Origin: Micromonospora sp. KC606
GTDB lineage: Bacteria > Actinomycetota > Actinomycetes > Mycobacteriales > Micromonosporaceae
Direction of reading: 5' to 3'
Length of the DNA: 40,212 bases
Assembly: GCF_004348675.1 (NCBI RefSeq)
Contig: NZ_SMKN01000032.1
Coordinates: 1-40,212 of the forward strand
Shown: positions 9,003 through 17,330 of the stretch, piece after piece
Layout of the letters: every line of letters starts with the position of its first letter
Numbering within the stretch: position 1 is the stretch's first letter
Notes under the pieces: model-generated
What the model was told of the DNA's origin: nothing
Databases searched by the model: none
The model's input: the letters and a program-made list of their open reading frames with translations, nothing else
Translations under genes and position numbers: made by a program

Positions 9003-9290
9003 ATGTACGCCTGGATCTGGCGCAAGTTGCCCTTCGGCCTGGCCGGCAAGCTCACCGGCTCGCTGCTGATCACCTCCGCCGTGGTAGCCCTGCTGTGGTA
9101 CGTGGTATTTCCCTGGGCGGAGCCGCTGGTCACACCCTTCGACGACGTCCAGGTCACCCAGAACGACCAGGGTGTGCCCGGCAGCGACGGCGGTTCCAGC
9201 CCGGCCGGGGAGGAGAACCCCGGTGACGGGCACGACCTGCCGTACGACACGGAACGGAACAACACCCCGCCCTCCTCTCCGAACGAGTGA
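9003..9290 (+). CDS. small single-pass membrane protein linked to the sortase
   Basis: 95 aa. A short basic N-terminus (MYAWIWRKLPFGLAGKL) leads into one membrane helix (about 18-40). After it comes an acidic, Gly/Pro/Asn-rich tail of about 55 residues, predicted outside by the positive-inside rule. I do not recognise a family. It starts 5 nt after the sortase stop and ends 4 nt before pabA, so it belongs to the same transcript; a G-rich stretch at the sortase end can serve as ribosome binding site. A partner or anchor for the sortase is a reasonable guess from position only. Confidence 0.75.
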   Translation: MYAWIWRKLPFGLAGKLTGSLLITSAVVALLWYVVFPWAEPLVTPFDDVQVTQNDQGVPGSDGGSSPAGEENPGDGHDLPYDTERNNTPPSSPNE

Positions 9291-9294
9291 GCCC

Positions 9295-9945
9295 ATGCGT
9301 GTCCTGGTCATCGACAACTACGACTCGTTCGTGTTCAACCTGGTGCAGTACCTCGGTCAGCTCGGGGTCGACTGCGAGGTCCGCCGCAACGACGAGATCG
9401 ACGTCGCCGACGTCGGCCGCGTCGGCGCGGCCGGGGTCCTGCTCTCCCCCGGCCCGGGTAGTCCGGACCGGGCCGGGATCTGCCTGGACGTGATCCGGCA
9501 TTACGCCGGCGAGCTGCCCATCTTCGGTGTCTGCCTCGGCCATCAGGCCATCGGTGAGGCGTTCGGGGCGACCGTGGCGCGCGCTCCCGAACTGCTGCAC
9601 GGCAAGACCTCGGAGGTCCGCCACCACGACGTCGGGGTGCTCGCCGGGCTGCCCGACCCGTTCACCGCGACCCGCTACCACTCGCTCGCCGTGCTTCCCG
9701 AGACGCTCCCCGACGAGTTGGAGGTCACCGGCTGGACGGGTTCCGGCGTGGTCATGGCGATGCGGCACCGTACGCTGCCGATTGAGGGGGTGCAGTTCCA
9801 CCCGGAGTCGGTGCTCACCGAGGGCGGCCACCTGATGCTGGCGAACTGGCTGGCGGCGTGCGGCCACACCGAGGCGCTGGAACGCGCCCCGGAACTCGCC
9901 GCCGAGGTGGATACCCGCCGACGCGCCGCCTTCGCCGCCATCTGA
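9295..9945 (+). CDS. pabA: class I glutamine amidotransferase: anthranilate/aminodeoxychorismate synthase component II
   Basis: 216 aa with a complete glutaminase domain. The N-terminal block is VLVIDNYDSFVFNLVQYLG, the oxyanion strand SPGPGSP, the nucleophile C80 in FGVCLGHQAIGE, and the H169/E171 pair in VQFHPESVLTEGG. It releases ammonia from glutamine for a TrpE- or PabB-type partner that converts chorismate to anthranilate (Trp) or 4-amino-4-deoxychorismate (folate). The partner is not in this window and sequence alone does not separate TrpG from PabA; the counterpart beside pknB in M. tuberculosis is Rv0013 (trpG/pabA). The ATG at 9295 lies 4 nt after the upstream stop; its ribosome binding site is weak, suggesting translational coupling. 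Confidence 0.93.
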   Translation: MRVLVIDNYDSFVFNLVQYLGQLGVDCEVRRNDEIDVADVGRVGAAGVLLSPGPGSPDRAGICLDVIRHYAGELPIFGVCLGHQAIGEAFGATVARAPELLHGKTSEVRHHDVGVLAGLPDPFTATRYHSLAVLPETLPDELEVTGWTGSGVVMAMRHRTLPIEGVQFHPESVLTEGGHLMLANWLAACGHTEALERAPELAAEVDTRRRAAFAAI

Positions 9946-10171
9946 CGCCCGTCGCCGCTGACACCGCCGCCACGCGCGTCCCGGCCCCGCATCGCGGAGT
10001 GCCCCGCGCTCGCGGACCAGCCGCGCCCGTTCCGGCACACGCTGCCGGCCCGCGCTGTTCCGGGTGCGCGGTGGCTTGGCTAGCAAGCTGTCCGGTTCGT
10101 GCCCGTAGGCGTGGACCGTCCCGGTTGCCGGGTTGTCGCGGTCCGGGTGCCTGCGGCCGGTGCGCCTCGGG

Positions 10172-10201
10172 GGAATCGTGGCCGCCGGCCGGTCGTTACA
10201 C
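10172..10201 (+). promoter_or_regulatory. SigR/SigH-type promoter motif 1 (GGAAT-N18-GTT)
   Basis: GGAAT at 10172-10176, 18 nt, then GTT at 10195-10197, continuing as GTTACAC. This matches exactly the GGAAT-N18-GTT consensus known for Streptomyces SigR (and close to mycobacterial SigH), the thiol-stress ECF sigma factors. Transcription would begin near 10205, giving a leader of about 230 nt. The 489-nt gap 9946-10434 contains no gene I can support. Confidence 0.5.
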
Positions 10202-10259
10202 CCTCTGGACGACCGCAGCAGCAGCCCCGCCGCCTGGCCCGACGCCCACGGGTGTTGGT

Positions 10260-10289
10260 GGAATGGCGACGGGCCGCCGGTCGTTACAC
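10260..10289 (+). promoter_or_regulatory. SigR/SigH-type promoter motif 2 (GGAAT-N18-GTT)
   Basis: GGAAT at 10260-10264, 18 nt, then GTT at 10283-10285, again continuing as GTTACAC. It is a second copy of the motif at 10172-10201, offset by 88 nt, with the GCCGCCGG and CCGGTCGTTACAC blocks also shared. Two matching motifs with identical spacing in one short intergenic region support function rather than chance. Confidence 0.5.
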
Positions 10290-10380
10290 ATGGTCCCGGC
10301 GTCGCGAGCCGAACGACGCCCGCGCCGGATCTGATCTTTTTCCCCTGTTCTTTCGTGCGCCTGCTGTGGTGCCCGCGGGT

Positions 10381-10400
10381 GGTTCCACCCCCATGGAACC
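10381..10400 (+). promoter_or_regulatory. leader hairpin upstream of the transglycosylase-like gene
   Basis: A perfect 7-bp stem (GGTTCCA at 10381-10387 with TGGAACC at 10394-10400) encloses a C-rich 6-nt loop. It lies 35-55 nt before the start codon, just ahead of the AAGGAG site. It could protect the message or modulate translation; it matches no riboswitch family I know. Confidence 0.35.
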
Positions 10401-10434
10401 GCGCGTGTCGACCCCCTTGTGAAGGAGCTTCCTG

Positions 10435-11019
10435 ATGAACACGATCATGCGTAGGAGCGTTCTGGGTATCGCTGGTCTGGCGTTCGCCGGTGGCGTGTTC
10501 GCCGGCCCGGTGGCCGAGGCCCACGCTGCCCCCGTCGGCAGCGGGCCGGTCGCGGTGGCGCAGGCCGACAAGCCCGACAGTGGCCGGCTGATCCCGCACG
10601 GTGTGCAGGGCACGCAGTCGCGGATCGACCTGTCGGACGAGCAGGTCGGCAACGTGAAGGCGATCATCGCGGCGACGAAGAAGGCCGGGATGGACGAGCG
10701 GGCCGCGGTGGTGTCGATCGCGACCGCGTTGCAGGAGTCGAAGCTGGAGAACCTGGGTCACCTGGGTGACCGCAACGACCACGACTCGCAGGGCCTGTTC
10801 CAGCAGCGTCCGTCCTCGGGTTGGGGCACGGTGGAGCAGATCACCGACCCCGAGTACTCGACCACGGCGTTCCTGAAGGGTCTCAAGCAGGTCGACGGCT
10901 GGCAGGACATGCCGCTGACGCGGGCCGCGCAGACCGTGCAGGTCTCGGCCTACCCGGACCACTACGCCCAGTGGGAGCAGCAGGCCGCCGACCTCGTCGC
11001 CGAGCACTGGAACAGCTGA
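10435..11019 (+). CDS. secreted lytic transglycosylase-like (lysozyme-fold) protein
   Basis: 194 aa. A typical Sec signal peptide (MNTIMRRSVLGIAGLAFAGG..., cleavage near AEAHAA at about 31) is followed by a spacer. A domain at about 70-190 carries the SLT-like pattern AVVSIATALQESKLENLG, whose Glu in ALQES is the likely catalytic acid, then SQGLFQQRPSSGWGT and DPEYSTTAFLKGL. These blocks recur in secreted actinomycete muralytic proteins. The product presumably acts on glycan strands outside the cell. The start ATG has AAGGAG 7 nt upstream. It is monocistronic, with two GGAAT-N18-GTT motifs upstream and a strong terminator after it. The M. tuberculosis counterpart of this island lacks it at this place, so it is an insertion relative to that order. 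Enzymatic activity is inferred, not proved. Confidence 0.8.
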   Translation: MNTIMRRSVLGIAGLAFAGGVFAGPVAEAHAAPVGSGPVAVAQADKPDSGRLIPHGVQGTQSRIDLSDEQVGNVKAIIAATKKAGMDERAAVVSIATALQESKLENLGHLGDRNDHDSQGLFQQRPSSGWGTVEQITDPEYSTTAFLKGLKQVDGWQDMPLTRAAQTVQVSAYPDHYAQWEQQAADLVAEHWNS

Positions 11020-11033
11020 CAGCACTGAGAAGC

Positions 11034-11067
11034 GCAGGGCCCGGTCCGTTCCCGGACCGGGCCCTGC
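11034..11067. terminator. bidirectional terminator between the transglycosylase-like gene and pknB
   Basis: A perfect 15-bp stem with a TTCC loop (11034-11048 pairs with 11053-11067) lies between the two convergent genes, 15 nt after one stop and 20 nt from the other. It can serve both strands. Confidence 0.85.
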
Positions 11068-11086
11068 CGCGTCACTACCGAACGGG

Positions 11087-12904
11087 TCAGTCGTCCGTGC
11101 GGCGGGCCGAGGGATCGGTGGGGAAGAGCACGCCACCACCACCGCCGTCGCCCGGGGTCGGGGTCGTGGCACCCGGCGTCGGAGTTGGAGTCAGAGTCGG
11201 CGAGGGATCCTGAGTGGGCTCAGGAACACCGATCTCGATGGTGACCTGCTTGCCCTTGGCGAGTCGGGCGCCCGGCTCCGGGTTCTGCCGGGTCACCTTG
11301 CCGACCTCGGACGCGGGCACCTGGTCGCCGTCCCGCACCCGGACGGTGTAACCAAACCGCTCCAGTTCCGCGCGCGCCTCGTTTTCTGTCAGGCCGGTCA
11401 CCCGGGGAACCTCCCGGATGTTGCCCTTGGAAACCTCCACGGTCACCTTGGTGGCCTCCGCCACCGTCGATCCGGACTCCGGCGACACCTTCGTGACCTG
11501 CCCGGCGGGTTGAGGGCTGTCGACGTCCCTCCGGTCGACCACCAGCTTCAGCGCTGTGAGCTGCGGCTCGACGTTGGTGAACTGGGAGCCGACCAACCCG
11601 TCGGGGATCCTCACCTCGGGCTTGCCGCCGCAGACGTTGACCGTCACCTGGCTTTTCGGCTCGATCGCGCCGCCCGGCGCCGGGGTCTGGCCGGCGACGG
11701 TGCCCTTCTTGCAGGTGGAGTTGAAGACCTGCTCGCCGGCCACCGGCACCAGGCCGGCCTTCTGGATTTCCGCGAAGGCGGCGGCCGGGTCCATGCCGGC
11801 CAGATCCGGCACCGACACCCGCTCCGGATCGCGGTCTTGCATCAGCAGGGCCGCCACCAGCGCGATCACCGCCAGCACCCCCAGCGCCGCGAACGCCGCG
11901 ATCGCCCACGAGGACCGGCGGCGGCGCTGCGGATCACCGACCCGGGCCGGGGCCTGTCGGGTGGGCGGGGCACCGACCACCTGGGTCGGGTACCCGGCGC
12001 CGGCCTGCGCCAACTGCGCCGTCTCGTCCTGCGGCATGACCGGGGTGGCCAGCACCGGGCGCCCGGCGGCGGCCCGAAGCAGGTCGGCACGCATCTCGCC
12101 GGCGCTCTGGTAACGGTTCAGCGGGTTCTTCGACAGCGCCTTCAGCACGATCGCGTCGACCGCCGGGTTGACGTCCGGGTTGATGTCGCTCGGGGTCGGC
12201 GGGGCCTCCCGGACGTGCTGGTAGGCGACGCTGACCGGGCTGTCGCCGACGAACGGCGGATGCCCGCAGAGCAGCTCGAAGAGCACACAACCGGCGGCGT
12301 ACACGTCGGAGCGGGCGTCCACGGACTCACCGCGCGCCTGCTCCGGGGAGAGGTACTGCGCGGTGCCGATGACCGCGCTGGTCTGGGTCATCGTGGTGGC
12401 GCCGCTGGCCAGCGCCCGGGCGATGCCGAAGTCCATCACCTTGACCTGGCCGGTCTGGGTGAGCATCACGTTGCCGGGCTTGATGTCCCGGTGAATGATG
12501 CCGTGCCGGTGGCTGAACTCCAGCGCCGCGCACATGTCGGCGCAGATCTCCAGCGCCCGGCGCGGCTGCAGCCGCCCCTCGACGCCGAGGACCTCCTTCA
12601 ACGTCCGGCCGTTGACGAATTCCATGACGATGAACGGGAGGGTCTCGCCGGTCGGCGCGGTCTCCTCGCCCGTGTCGTAGACGGCGACGATCGCCGGATG
12701 GTTCAGTGACGCGGCGTTCTGCGCCTCCCGGCGGAACCGCATCTGGAAGGTGGCGTCCCTCGCCAGATCGGTCCGGAGCATCTTGATCGCGACGTCCCGG
12801 CCCAGCCGGAGGTCACGTCCGCGGTGCACCTCCGCCATGCCGCCGTAGCCGAGCAGCTCGCCGACCTGGTACCTGCCACCGAGCAGTCGGGCCTGGGCTG
12901 TCAT
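11087..12904 (-). CDS. pknB: Ser/Thr protein kinase PknB with three PASTA domains
   Basis: 605 aa. The cytosolic kinase domain (about 11-275) has glycine loop GYGGMAEV, K41 in VAIK, catalytic D140 in HRDIKPGN, D158 of DFG, and activation-loop T173/T175 before GTAQYLSPEQA, matching autophosphorylated TQT in the M. tuberculosis enzyme. The juxtamembrane linker (about 276-335) contains TPVMP (T287), TAQL (T295) and TQVV (T307). One membrane helix follows (about 337-360), then three PASTA domains outside (about 370-432, 433-500, 501-565), one fewer than the four in M. tuberculosis, and a Pro/Thr/Gly-rich tail. It senses muropeptides/lipid II and phosphorylates wall-growth and division proteins. 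It is last of seven genes; its ATG overlaps the pknA stop (ATGA). Confidence 0.97.
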   Translation of the reverse strand: MTAQARLLGGRYQVGELLGYGGMAEVHRGRDLRLGRDVAIKMLRTDLARDATFQMRFRREAQNAASLNHPAIVAVYDTGEETAPTGETLPFIVMEFVNGRTLKEVLGVEGRLQPRRALEICADMCAALEFSHRHGIIHRDIKPGNVMLTQTGQVKVMDFGIARALASGATTMTQTSAVIGTAQYLSPEQARGESVDARSDVYAAGCVLFELLCGHPPFVGDSPVSVAYQHVREAPPTPSDINPDVNPAVDAIVLKALSKNPLNRYQSAGEMRADLLRAAAGRPVLATPVMPQDETAQLAQAGAGYPTQVVGAPPTRQAPARVGDPQRRRRSSWAIAAFAALGVLAVIALVAALLMQDRDPERVSVPDLAGMDPAAAFAEIQKAGLVPVAGEQVFNSTCKKGTVAGQTPAPGGAIEPKSQVTVNVCGGKPEVRIPDGLVGSQFTNVEPQLTALKLVVDRRDVDSPQPAGQVTKVSPESGSTVAEATKVTVEVSKGNIREVPRVTGLTENEARAELERFGYTVRVRDGDQVPASEVGKVTRQNPEPGARLAKGKQVTIEIGVPEPTQDPSPTLTPTPTPGATTPTPGDGGGGGVLFPTDPSARRTDD

Positions 12905-14304
12905 CGCGTTCGTCGTCCTTCGCTCGTCTTCGTCTCGCCGACACCCGGTGGGAGCCACATCATCCGACGGTACGACGTCCCGGCCGGATCGTCGCGCCCG
13001 TCAGCACTCAGCGCGCCGGATGTCACGCCGGTCGTGCCGGGGTGACCGAGCGGCAAGCCCATCCGCGCCCTGTAGGAAATCACGCCGGAGCAGACCAGGA
13101 CCAGTACGGCCAGCAGGATAGCCACGGTCACCGCGCCTGACCTGGACCGGCGTACCGGAGCGGGGCTGGAAACCGGCTGCCGGGCGTACCCGACGGGACG
13201 GTCGGAGCGGATCGGGGCCGCCGGCACCGCCGCGGCGCCGCGCGGGTTCATCGGCGGCCCGGCCGGGGCCGACGGGCGCTGCGCCACCGCGGGCGGCTGC
13301 GGCTGCCGCGCGGCGACCATCGGACGGGCCTGGCCGGTTGCCGGCGGACGGTGCTGCTGGGCCAGCGCGGGCGGGCGCTGCTGCTGTCGAGGGGCGGCCG
13401 GCACCTGGGCCCGCGCCACCGGGGCGGCGGGCGAGGACGGCGCGGCCGAGACCGGGCGGGCGGACCCGCCGTTGCGCGACTGCTGGGAGAGGGCGGCCTT
13501 CGCCTGCCGAGCCACCGAGGCCAGCGCGGCGGCGCTCGGCCAGCGGTGCGCCGGATCCTTGGCAAGCGCCCGCTCGACGATCGCCTTCACCTGGGGCGGA
13601 ATGTCGCCGGGCAGCGGCCGGGGAGTGTCCCGGACGTGCTGCATGGCGATATCCAGGGGGTTGTCCCCCTCGAAGGGACGGCGCCCGGCCAGGCACTGGT
13701 ACGCGACGACGCCGAGGGCGTACACGTCGGAGGCGGGCGTGGCGACCGCGCCGTTGGCCTGCTCGGGCGATATGTAGGAGGCGGTGCCGAGCACCGAGCC
13801 GGCGGCGGTGAGCTGGCCGACGAGGTCGGAGCGGGCGATGCCGAAGTCGGTCAGCACCAGCGTCCCGTTGGGCCGGACGAGCAGGTTGCCCGGCTTCACG
13901 TCGCGGTGCACGATGCCCTTCTCGTGGGCCGCGTGCAGCGCGTCGGCGGCCTGGGCGACCAGGGCCATGGTCCGCCCCGGGGTGAGCCGGCCGTGCCGGC
14001 TCAGCGTCGCCGAGAGGGCATCGCCCTCGACGTACTCCATCACCAGGAAGGCGATGTGCTGGTCGTTGCCGAAGTCGTAGACGTCGACCACGCCCGGGTG
14101 GTTGATGGTGGCCATGGTCCGCGCCTCGCCGCGGAACCGCTCGGCGAAGCCCGGCTCGTCCAGCAACGCCGGGAGCAGACTCTTCACCGCCACCGTCCGG
14201 CCGAGCACCTGGTCGGTGCCGCGCCAGACATCACCCATGCCACCGCTGGCGATCCGCTCGTCGAGACGGTAGCGGTTGCCGAGCTGGACGCCGGGGGAGA
14301 GCAT
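12901..14304 (-). CDS. pknA: Ser/Thr protein kinase PknA
   Basis: 467 aa. The kinase domain (about 12-275) has glycine loop ASGGMGDV, K41 in VAVK, D135 in HRDVKPGN and D153 of DFG. The activation segment reads LTAAGSVLGTASYISPEQA. A long linker rich in Pro, Ala and Gln (about 280-385, with QQQRPPAL-type stretches) follows, then one membrane helix (about 393-415) and a short outside tail without PASTA domains. PknA controls cell shape and division with PknB; reported mycobacterial targets include FtsZ, Wag31 and CrgA. It starts one nucleotide after the pbpA stop (TGA-C-ATG) and overlaps pknB by 4 nt, so its place in the operon is certain. Assignment as PknA rather than another kinase rests on position and lack of a sensor domain. 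Confidence 0.96.
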   Translation of the reverse strand: MLSPGVQLGNRYRLDERIASGGMGDVWRGTDQVLGRTVAVKSLLPALLDEPGFAERFRGEARTMATINHPGVVDVYDFGNDQHIAFLVMEYVEGDALSATLSRHGRLTPGRTMALVAQAADALHAAHEKGIVHRDVKPGNLLVRPNGTLVLTDFGIARSDLVGQLTAAGSVLGTASYISPEQANGAVATPASDVYALGVVAYQCLAGRRPFEGDNPLDIAMQHVRDTPRPLPGDIPPQVKAIVERALAKDPAHRWPSAAALASVARQAKAALSQQSRNGGSARPVSAAPSSPAAPVARAQVPAAPRQQQRPPALAQQHRPPATGQARPMVAARQPQPPAVAQRPSAPAGPPMNPRGAAAVPAAPIRSDRPVGYARQPVSSPAPVRRSRSGAVTVAILLAVLVLVCSGVISYRARMGLPLGHPGTTGVTSGALSADGRDDPAGTSYRRMMWLPPGVGETKTSEGRRTR

Positions 14305-14305
14305 G

Positions 14306-15811
14306 TCAGCGGCTCCCGGGGTCGGCGGCGACCGCCTGCATGATCCGGCCGGCGATCCGGGCGGCCTCGGCGCTGCCGCGGCTGCCCGCCTCCTCCAGCA
14401 AGACGCAGACCGCGGAGACCGGGGTGCCGTTGCGGTCGACCGCGAAGCCGATGAACCAGCCGTGGTCGGGGGTGTTCGGGCCCGACTGGGCGGTGCCGGT
14501 CTTGCCGCCGACGGTGTAGCCGTTGAACTTCGCTTCCCGGCCGGTGCCGTTCTCCACCACGGAGACCATCATGTCCCGCAGGTCCGACGCGACCTGACCG
14601 CTGACCGGCCGGCGCAGCTCCCTCGGGTCGGCGTTGTAGTAGCTGGTGGTGCGGTCCGGGCCGAGGAGCTGCTTGACGAGGTAGGGACGCATCTGCCTGC
14701 CGTCGTTGGCGACCGTCGCGGCGATCAGAGCGCCCTCCAGCGGGGTCATCTTGACGTCTCGCTGCCCGATCGACGACTGGGCCAACGCGGCCGGGTCCGT
14801 CTCCCCGCCCGGCGCCTGCATGGCGCCGGTGCGGCTGGGTGCCACGGCCAGGCCGTCCTCGCCGAGCTGGCCGACGGTCAGGTCCTCCTGCTCGAAGCCG
14901 AACTGACGGGCCTTCTCCTTGAGCTTGTCGGCGCCGAGCTGGACGCCGAGCTGGGCGAAACCGGTGTTGCACGACTCGGTGACCGCGTCCATCAGGGTGA
15001 CCTGCGACTCGGGGCAGATCGACGGGGCGGCGTTGCGGATCGGGGTGCCGGAGGTCGGCGGCGTCCAGCTCGGGCCGGCCGGGATCTGCGTCTCCTTGGT
15101 GATGCCGTTCTCCAGGGCCGCCGCGGCCACCACGATCTTGAAGGTGGAGCCGGGCGGCAGGGTCTCCGCCAGCGCCCGGTTCGTCAGCGGCCGCTCCGGG
15201 TTGGCCTCCAGCTTGTTGTACGCGGCGCTGGCCGCCTCGGTGTCGTGGCTCGCCAGCGGGTTCGGGTCGAAGCTGGGCATCGAGACGAGCGCCTGCACCG
15301 CCCCGGTGCGTGGGTCGATGGCGATCGCCGCGCCCTTCTTCGCCCCGTTGTTGTTGTTCCGCAGCTGTTCGTACGCGGTGTCCTGGGCGCGCTTGGAGAT
15401 GGTGAGCAGCACGTTGCCGCCGCCCGTCTCGTCGCCGGTGAACATGTCCTTGATCCGGTTGGCGATCAGCGCGTCGCTGGTGCCGGCGAGGAAGTCGTTC
15501 TCGACCCGTTCGATGCCGGTGTCGGCGAGGTTGACCGGCTTGTAGCCGAGCACGTGCGCGTACTTCGCCCCGCCGGGGTAGGTGCGCTGGTACTTCAGCT
15601 TGCCGTTGGTCTCCTTGCTCGTGGCGAAGGCGGTGCCGCCGGCTTCGATGTTGCCGCGCCGGCGCTCGTACTCGGCCACCTGGACCCGGCCGTTGTAGTC
15701 ACTGTTGCGGTACTCGTCGGCCTTGTATGCCTGGATCCAGTTCAGGTTGGCGAAGAGCAGGCCGAACAGGACCATGACGACGACGCCGACGCGGCGCAGG
15801 GGCGCGTTCAC
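14306..15811 (-). CDS. pbpA: penicillin-binding protein PbpA (class B transpeptidase)
   Basis: 501 aa. One N-terminal membrane anchor (about 7-25) is followed by a dimerisation domain and the transpeptidase domain. All three active-site motifs are present: S222-T-F-K225, S280-C-N282 and K437-T-G. It cross-links peptidoglycan outside the membrane and pairs with the SEDS polymerase encoded just upstream. Upstream in-frame codons would extend the protein into rodA, but the true start is the GTG at 15811: it overlaps the rodA stop by 4 nt and gives the usual length. PbpA is needed for septation and cell length in mycobacteria and is linked to the PknB/PstP pathway. The second motif is SCN, as in several actinobacterial PbpA proteins. 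Confidence 0.96.
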   Translation of the reverse strand: MNAPLRRVGVVVMVLFGLLFANLNWIQAYKADEYRNSDYNGRVQVAEYERRRGNIEAGGTAFATSKETNGKLKYQRTYPGGAKYAHVLGYKPVNLADTGIERVENDFLAGTSDALIANRIKDMFTGDETGGGNVLLTISKRAQDTAYEQLRNNNNGAKKGAAIAIDPRTGAVQALVSMPSFDPNPLASHDTEAASAAYNKLEANPERPLTNRALAETLPPGSTFKIVVAAAALENGITKETQIPAGPSWTPPTSGTPIRNAAPSICPESQVTLMDAVTESCNTGFAQLGVQLGADKLKEKARQFGFEQEDLTVGQLGEDGLAVAPSRTGAMQAPGGETDPAALAQSSIGQRDVKMTPLEGALIAATVANDGRQMRPYLVKQLLGPDRTTSYYNADPRELRRPVSGQVASDLRDMMVSVVENGTGREAKFNGYTVGGKTGTAQSGPNTPDHGWFIGFAVDRNGTPVSAVCVLLEEAGSRGSAEAARIAGRIMQAVAADPGSR

Positions 15812-17301
15812 GGGCGGATCACCTCCGTGAGGGCGCCGTGCAACTGCTCCGGCGGGCCACCGCCGGGGCGGGCCGCCGGACCACGGCCCTGTGTAACCGG
15901 GCGTCGGGCGGCGTCGGAGACCCGCAGCAGCACGGCGATGAGCAGCCAGTTCGCCATCAGCGACGAGCCACCGGCGGAAAGGAACGGCGTGGTCTGCCCG
16001 GTCAGCGGGATGAGTTTGCTGATGCCGCCGACGATCACGAAGACCTGGAGGCCGAGTGTGAAGGCGAGACCACCGGCGAGCAACTTGCCGAACGAGTCCC
16101 GGACCGCCAGGGCCGCCCGCAGCCCTCGCTCGACGATCAGCAGGTAGATCACCAGCAGCGCGGAGAGGCCGAAGAGCCCGATCTCCTCGCCGATGCCCGC
16201 GAAGATGAAGTCGTTCGACACCTCGGGCAGCAGGCCGGGCTGGCCGTCGCCCGGCCCGGCGCCGAACAGACCGCCGGTGCCGAGCGCCAGCAGCCCTTGC
16301 ACGAGCTGGTAGCCCCGGTCGTGCGGCTCGGCGAACGGGTCCAGCCAGATCTGGGCCCGGTCGTAGAAGTTCGCGAACGGTCCACCGATCGTGCTGCCGA
16401 GCACGTAGGCGAGGTAGGCCCCGCCGAAGAAGAGGACCAGACCGATCAGCAGCCAACTGACCCGTTCGGTGGCGATGTAGAGCGTCACGACGAACATGCC
16501 GAAGTAGAGCAGCGAGGTGCCCAGGTCCTTCTCGAAGACCAGCACCAGGAGGCTGATCAGCCAGACCACGACCACCGGGCCGAGGTCTCGGCCACGGGGG
16601 AAGTCGATGCCGAGGATCCGGCGGCTGGCCAGCGAGAGCACCTCACGCTTGCGGACCAGGTAGTAGGCGAAGAAGACCAGCAGCGCCAGCTTGGCGAACT
16701 CACCGGGCTGGATCGAGAAACTGTCGCCGAACTTGATCCACAGCTTGGCACCGTTCTGCTCGGAGAACCGCCCGGGCAGCACCGCCGGGATCATCACCAG
16801 CACGATGCCGGCCAGGCCCAGGGTGTACGCGTACCGGGAGACCGCGCGGTGGTCGCGCACCAGCGCGAGCAGCCCAGCGGCCAGCACCACCGAAGCTAGC
16901 GTCCAGGCGAGCTGGCGACCGCCGGTGCCGGCGAAGATGGCCAGCGTCTCCCGTTCCGCCGGGGCCGCCTTGGCCAGGTCGAGCCGGCGCAGGAAGCCCA
17001 CGCCGAGACCGTTGAGCAGGGCCACCGCCGGCAGCAGCGCCGGGTCGGCGAACGGCGCGAGGAACCGGACCACCAGGTGCATACCGAGGAAGAGCACGGT
17101 CAGCACCACGGCCGGCATCCAGAAGTCCGGGGTGACCGTGTCGAGCATGTTCGCCTCGACGATCGCCCCGTACGCCGCCACCAGCACCATGGCCAGCAGC
17201 AACAGGGACAGCTCCGAGTTGCGCCGGGACCGGGCCAGGCGTACGCCGGGCTGCTCGCCCGTCGTGGCGGGCGAGGCTGCCGGTGTGGCCGCTGCGGTCA
17301 C
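15808..17301 (-). CDS. rodA: SEDS family peptidoglycan glycosyltransferase RodA/FtsW
   Basis: 497 aa polytopic membrane protein with ten or more helices. SEDS family blocks are clear: SIQPGEFAKLALLVFFAYYL in the middle and a C-terminal QTTPFLSAGGSSLMANW. SEDS proteins polymerise lipid II into glycan strands and act with a class B PBP, here the overlapping pbpA. The N-terminal 30 residues are Ala/Thr-rich and cytosolic. Its GTG start (17301) has GAGGA 7 nt upstream and lies 29 nt after pstP. Named RodA by synteny with Rv0017c; sequence alone does not cleanly separate RodA from FtsW. Confidence 0.94.
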   Translation of the reverse strand: MTAAATPAASPATTGEQPGVRLARSRRNSELSLLLLAMVLVAAYGAIVEANMLDTVTPDFWMPAVVLTVLFLGMHLVVRFLAPFADPALLPAVALLNGLGVGFLRRLDLAKAAPAERETLAIFAGTGGRQLAWTLASVVLAAGLLALVRDHRAVSRYAYTLGLAGIVLVMIPAVLPGRFSEQNGAKLWIKFGDSFSIQPGEFAKLALLVFFAYYLVRKREVLSLASRRILGIDFPRGRDLGPVVVVWLISLLVLVFEKDLGTSLLYFGMFVVTLYIATERVSWLLIGLVLFFGGAYLAYVLGSTIGGPFANFYDRAQIWLDPFAEPHDRGYQLVQGLLALGTGGLFGAGPGDGQPGLLPEVSNDFIFAGIGEEIGLFGLSALLVIYLLIVERGLRAALAVRDSFGKLLAGGLAFTLGLQVFVIVGGISKLIPLTGQTTPFLSAGGSSLMANWLLIAVLLRVSDAARRPVTQGRGPAARPGGGPPEQLHGALTEVIRP

Positions 17302-17330
17302 GGATCTGTCCTCGGGATCTCAGCCGACGT

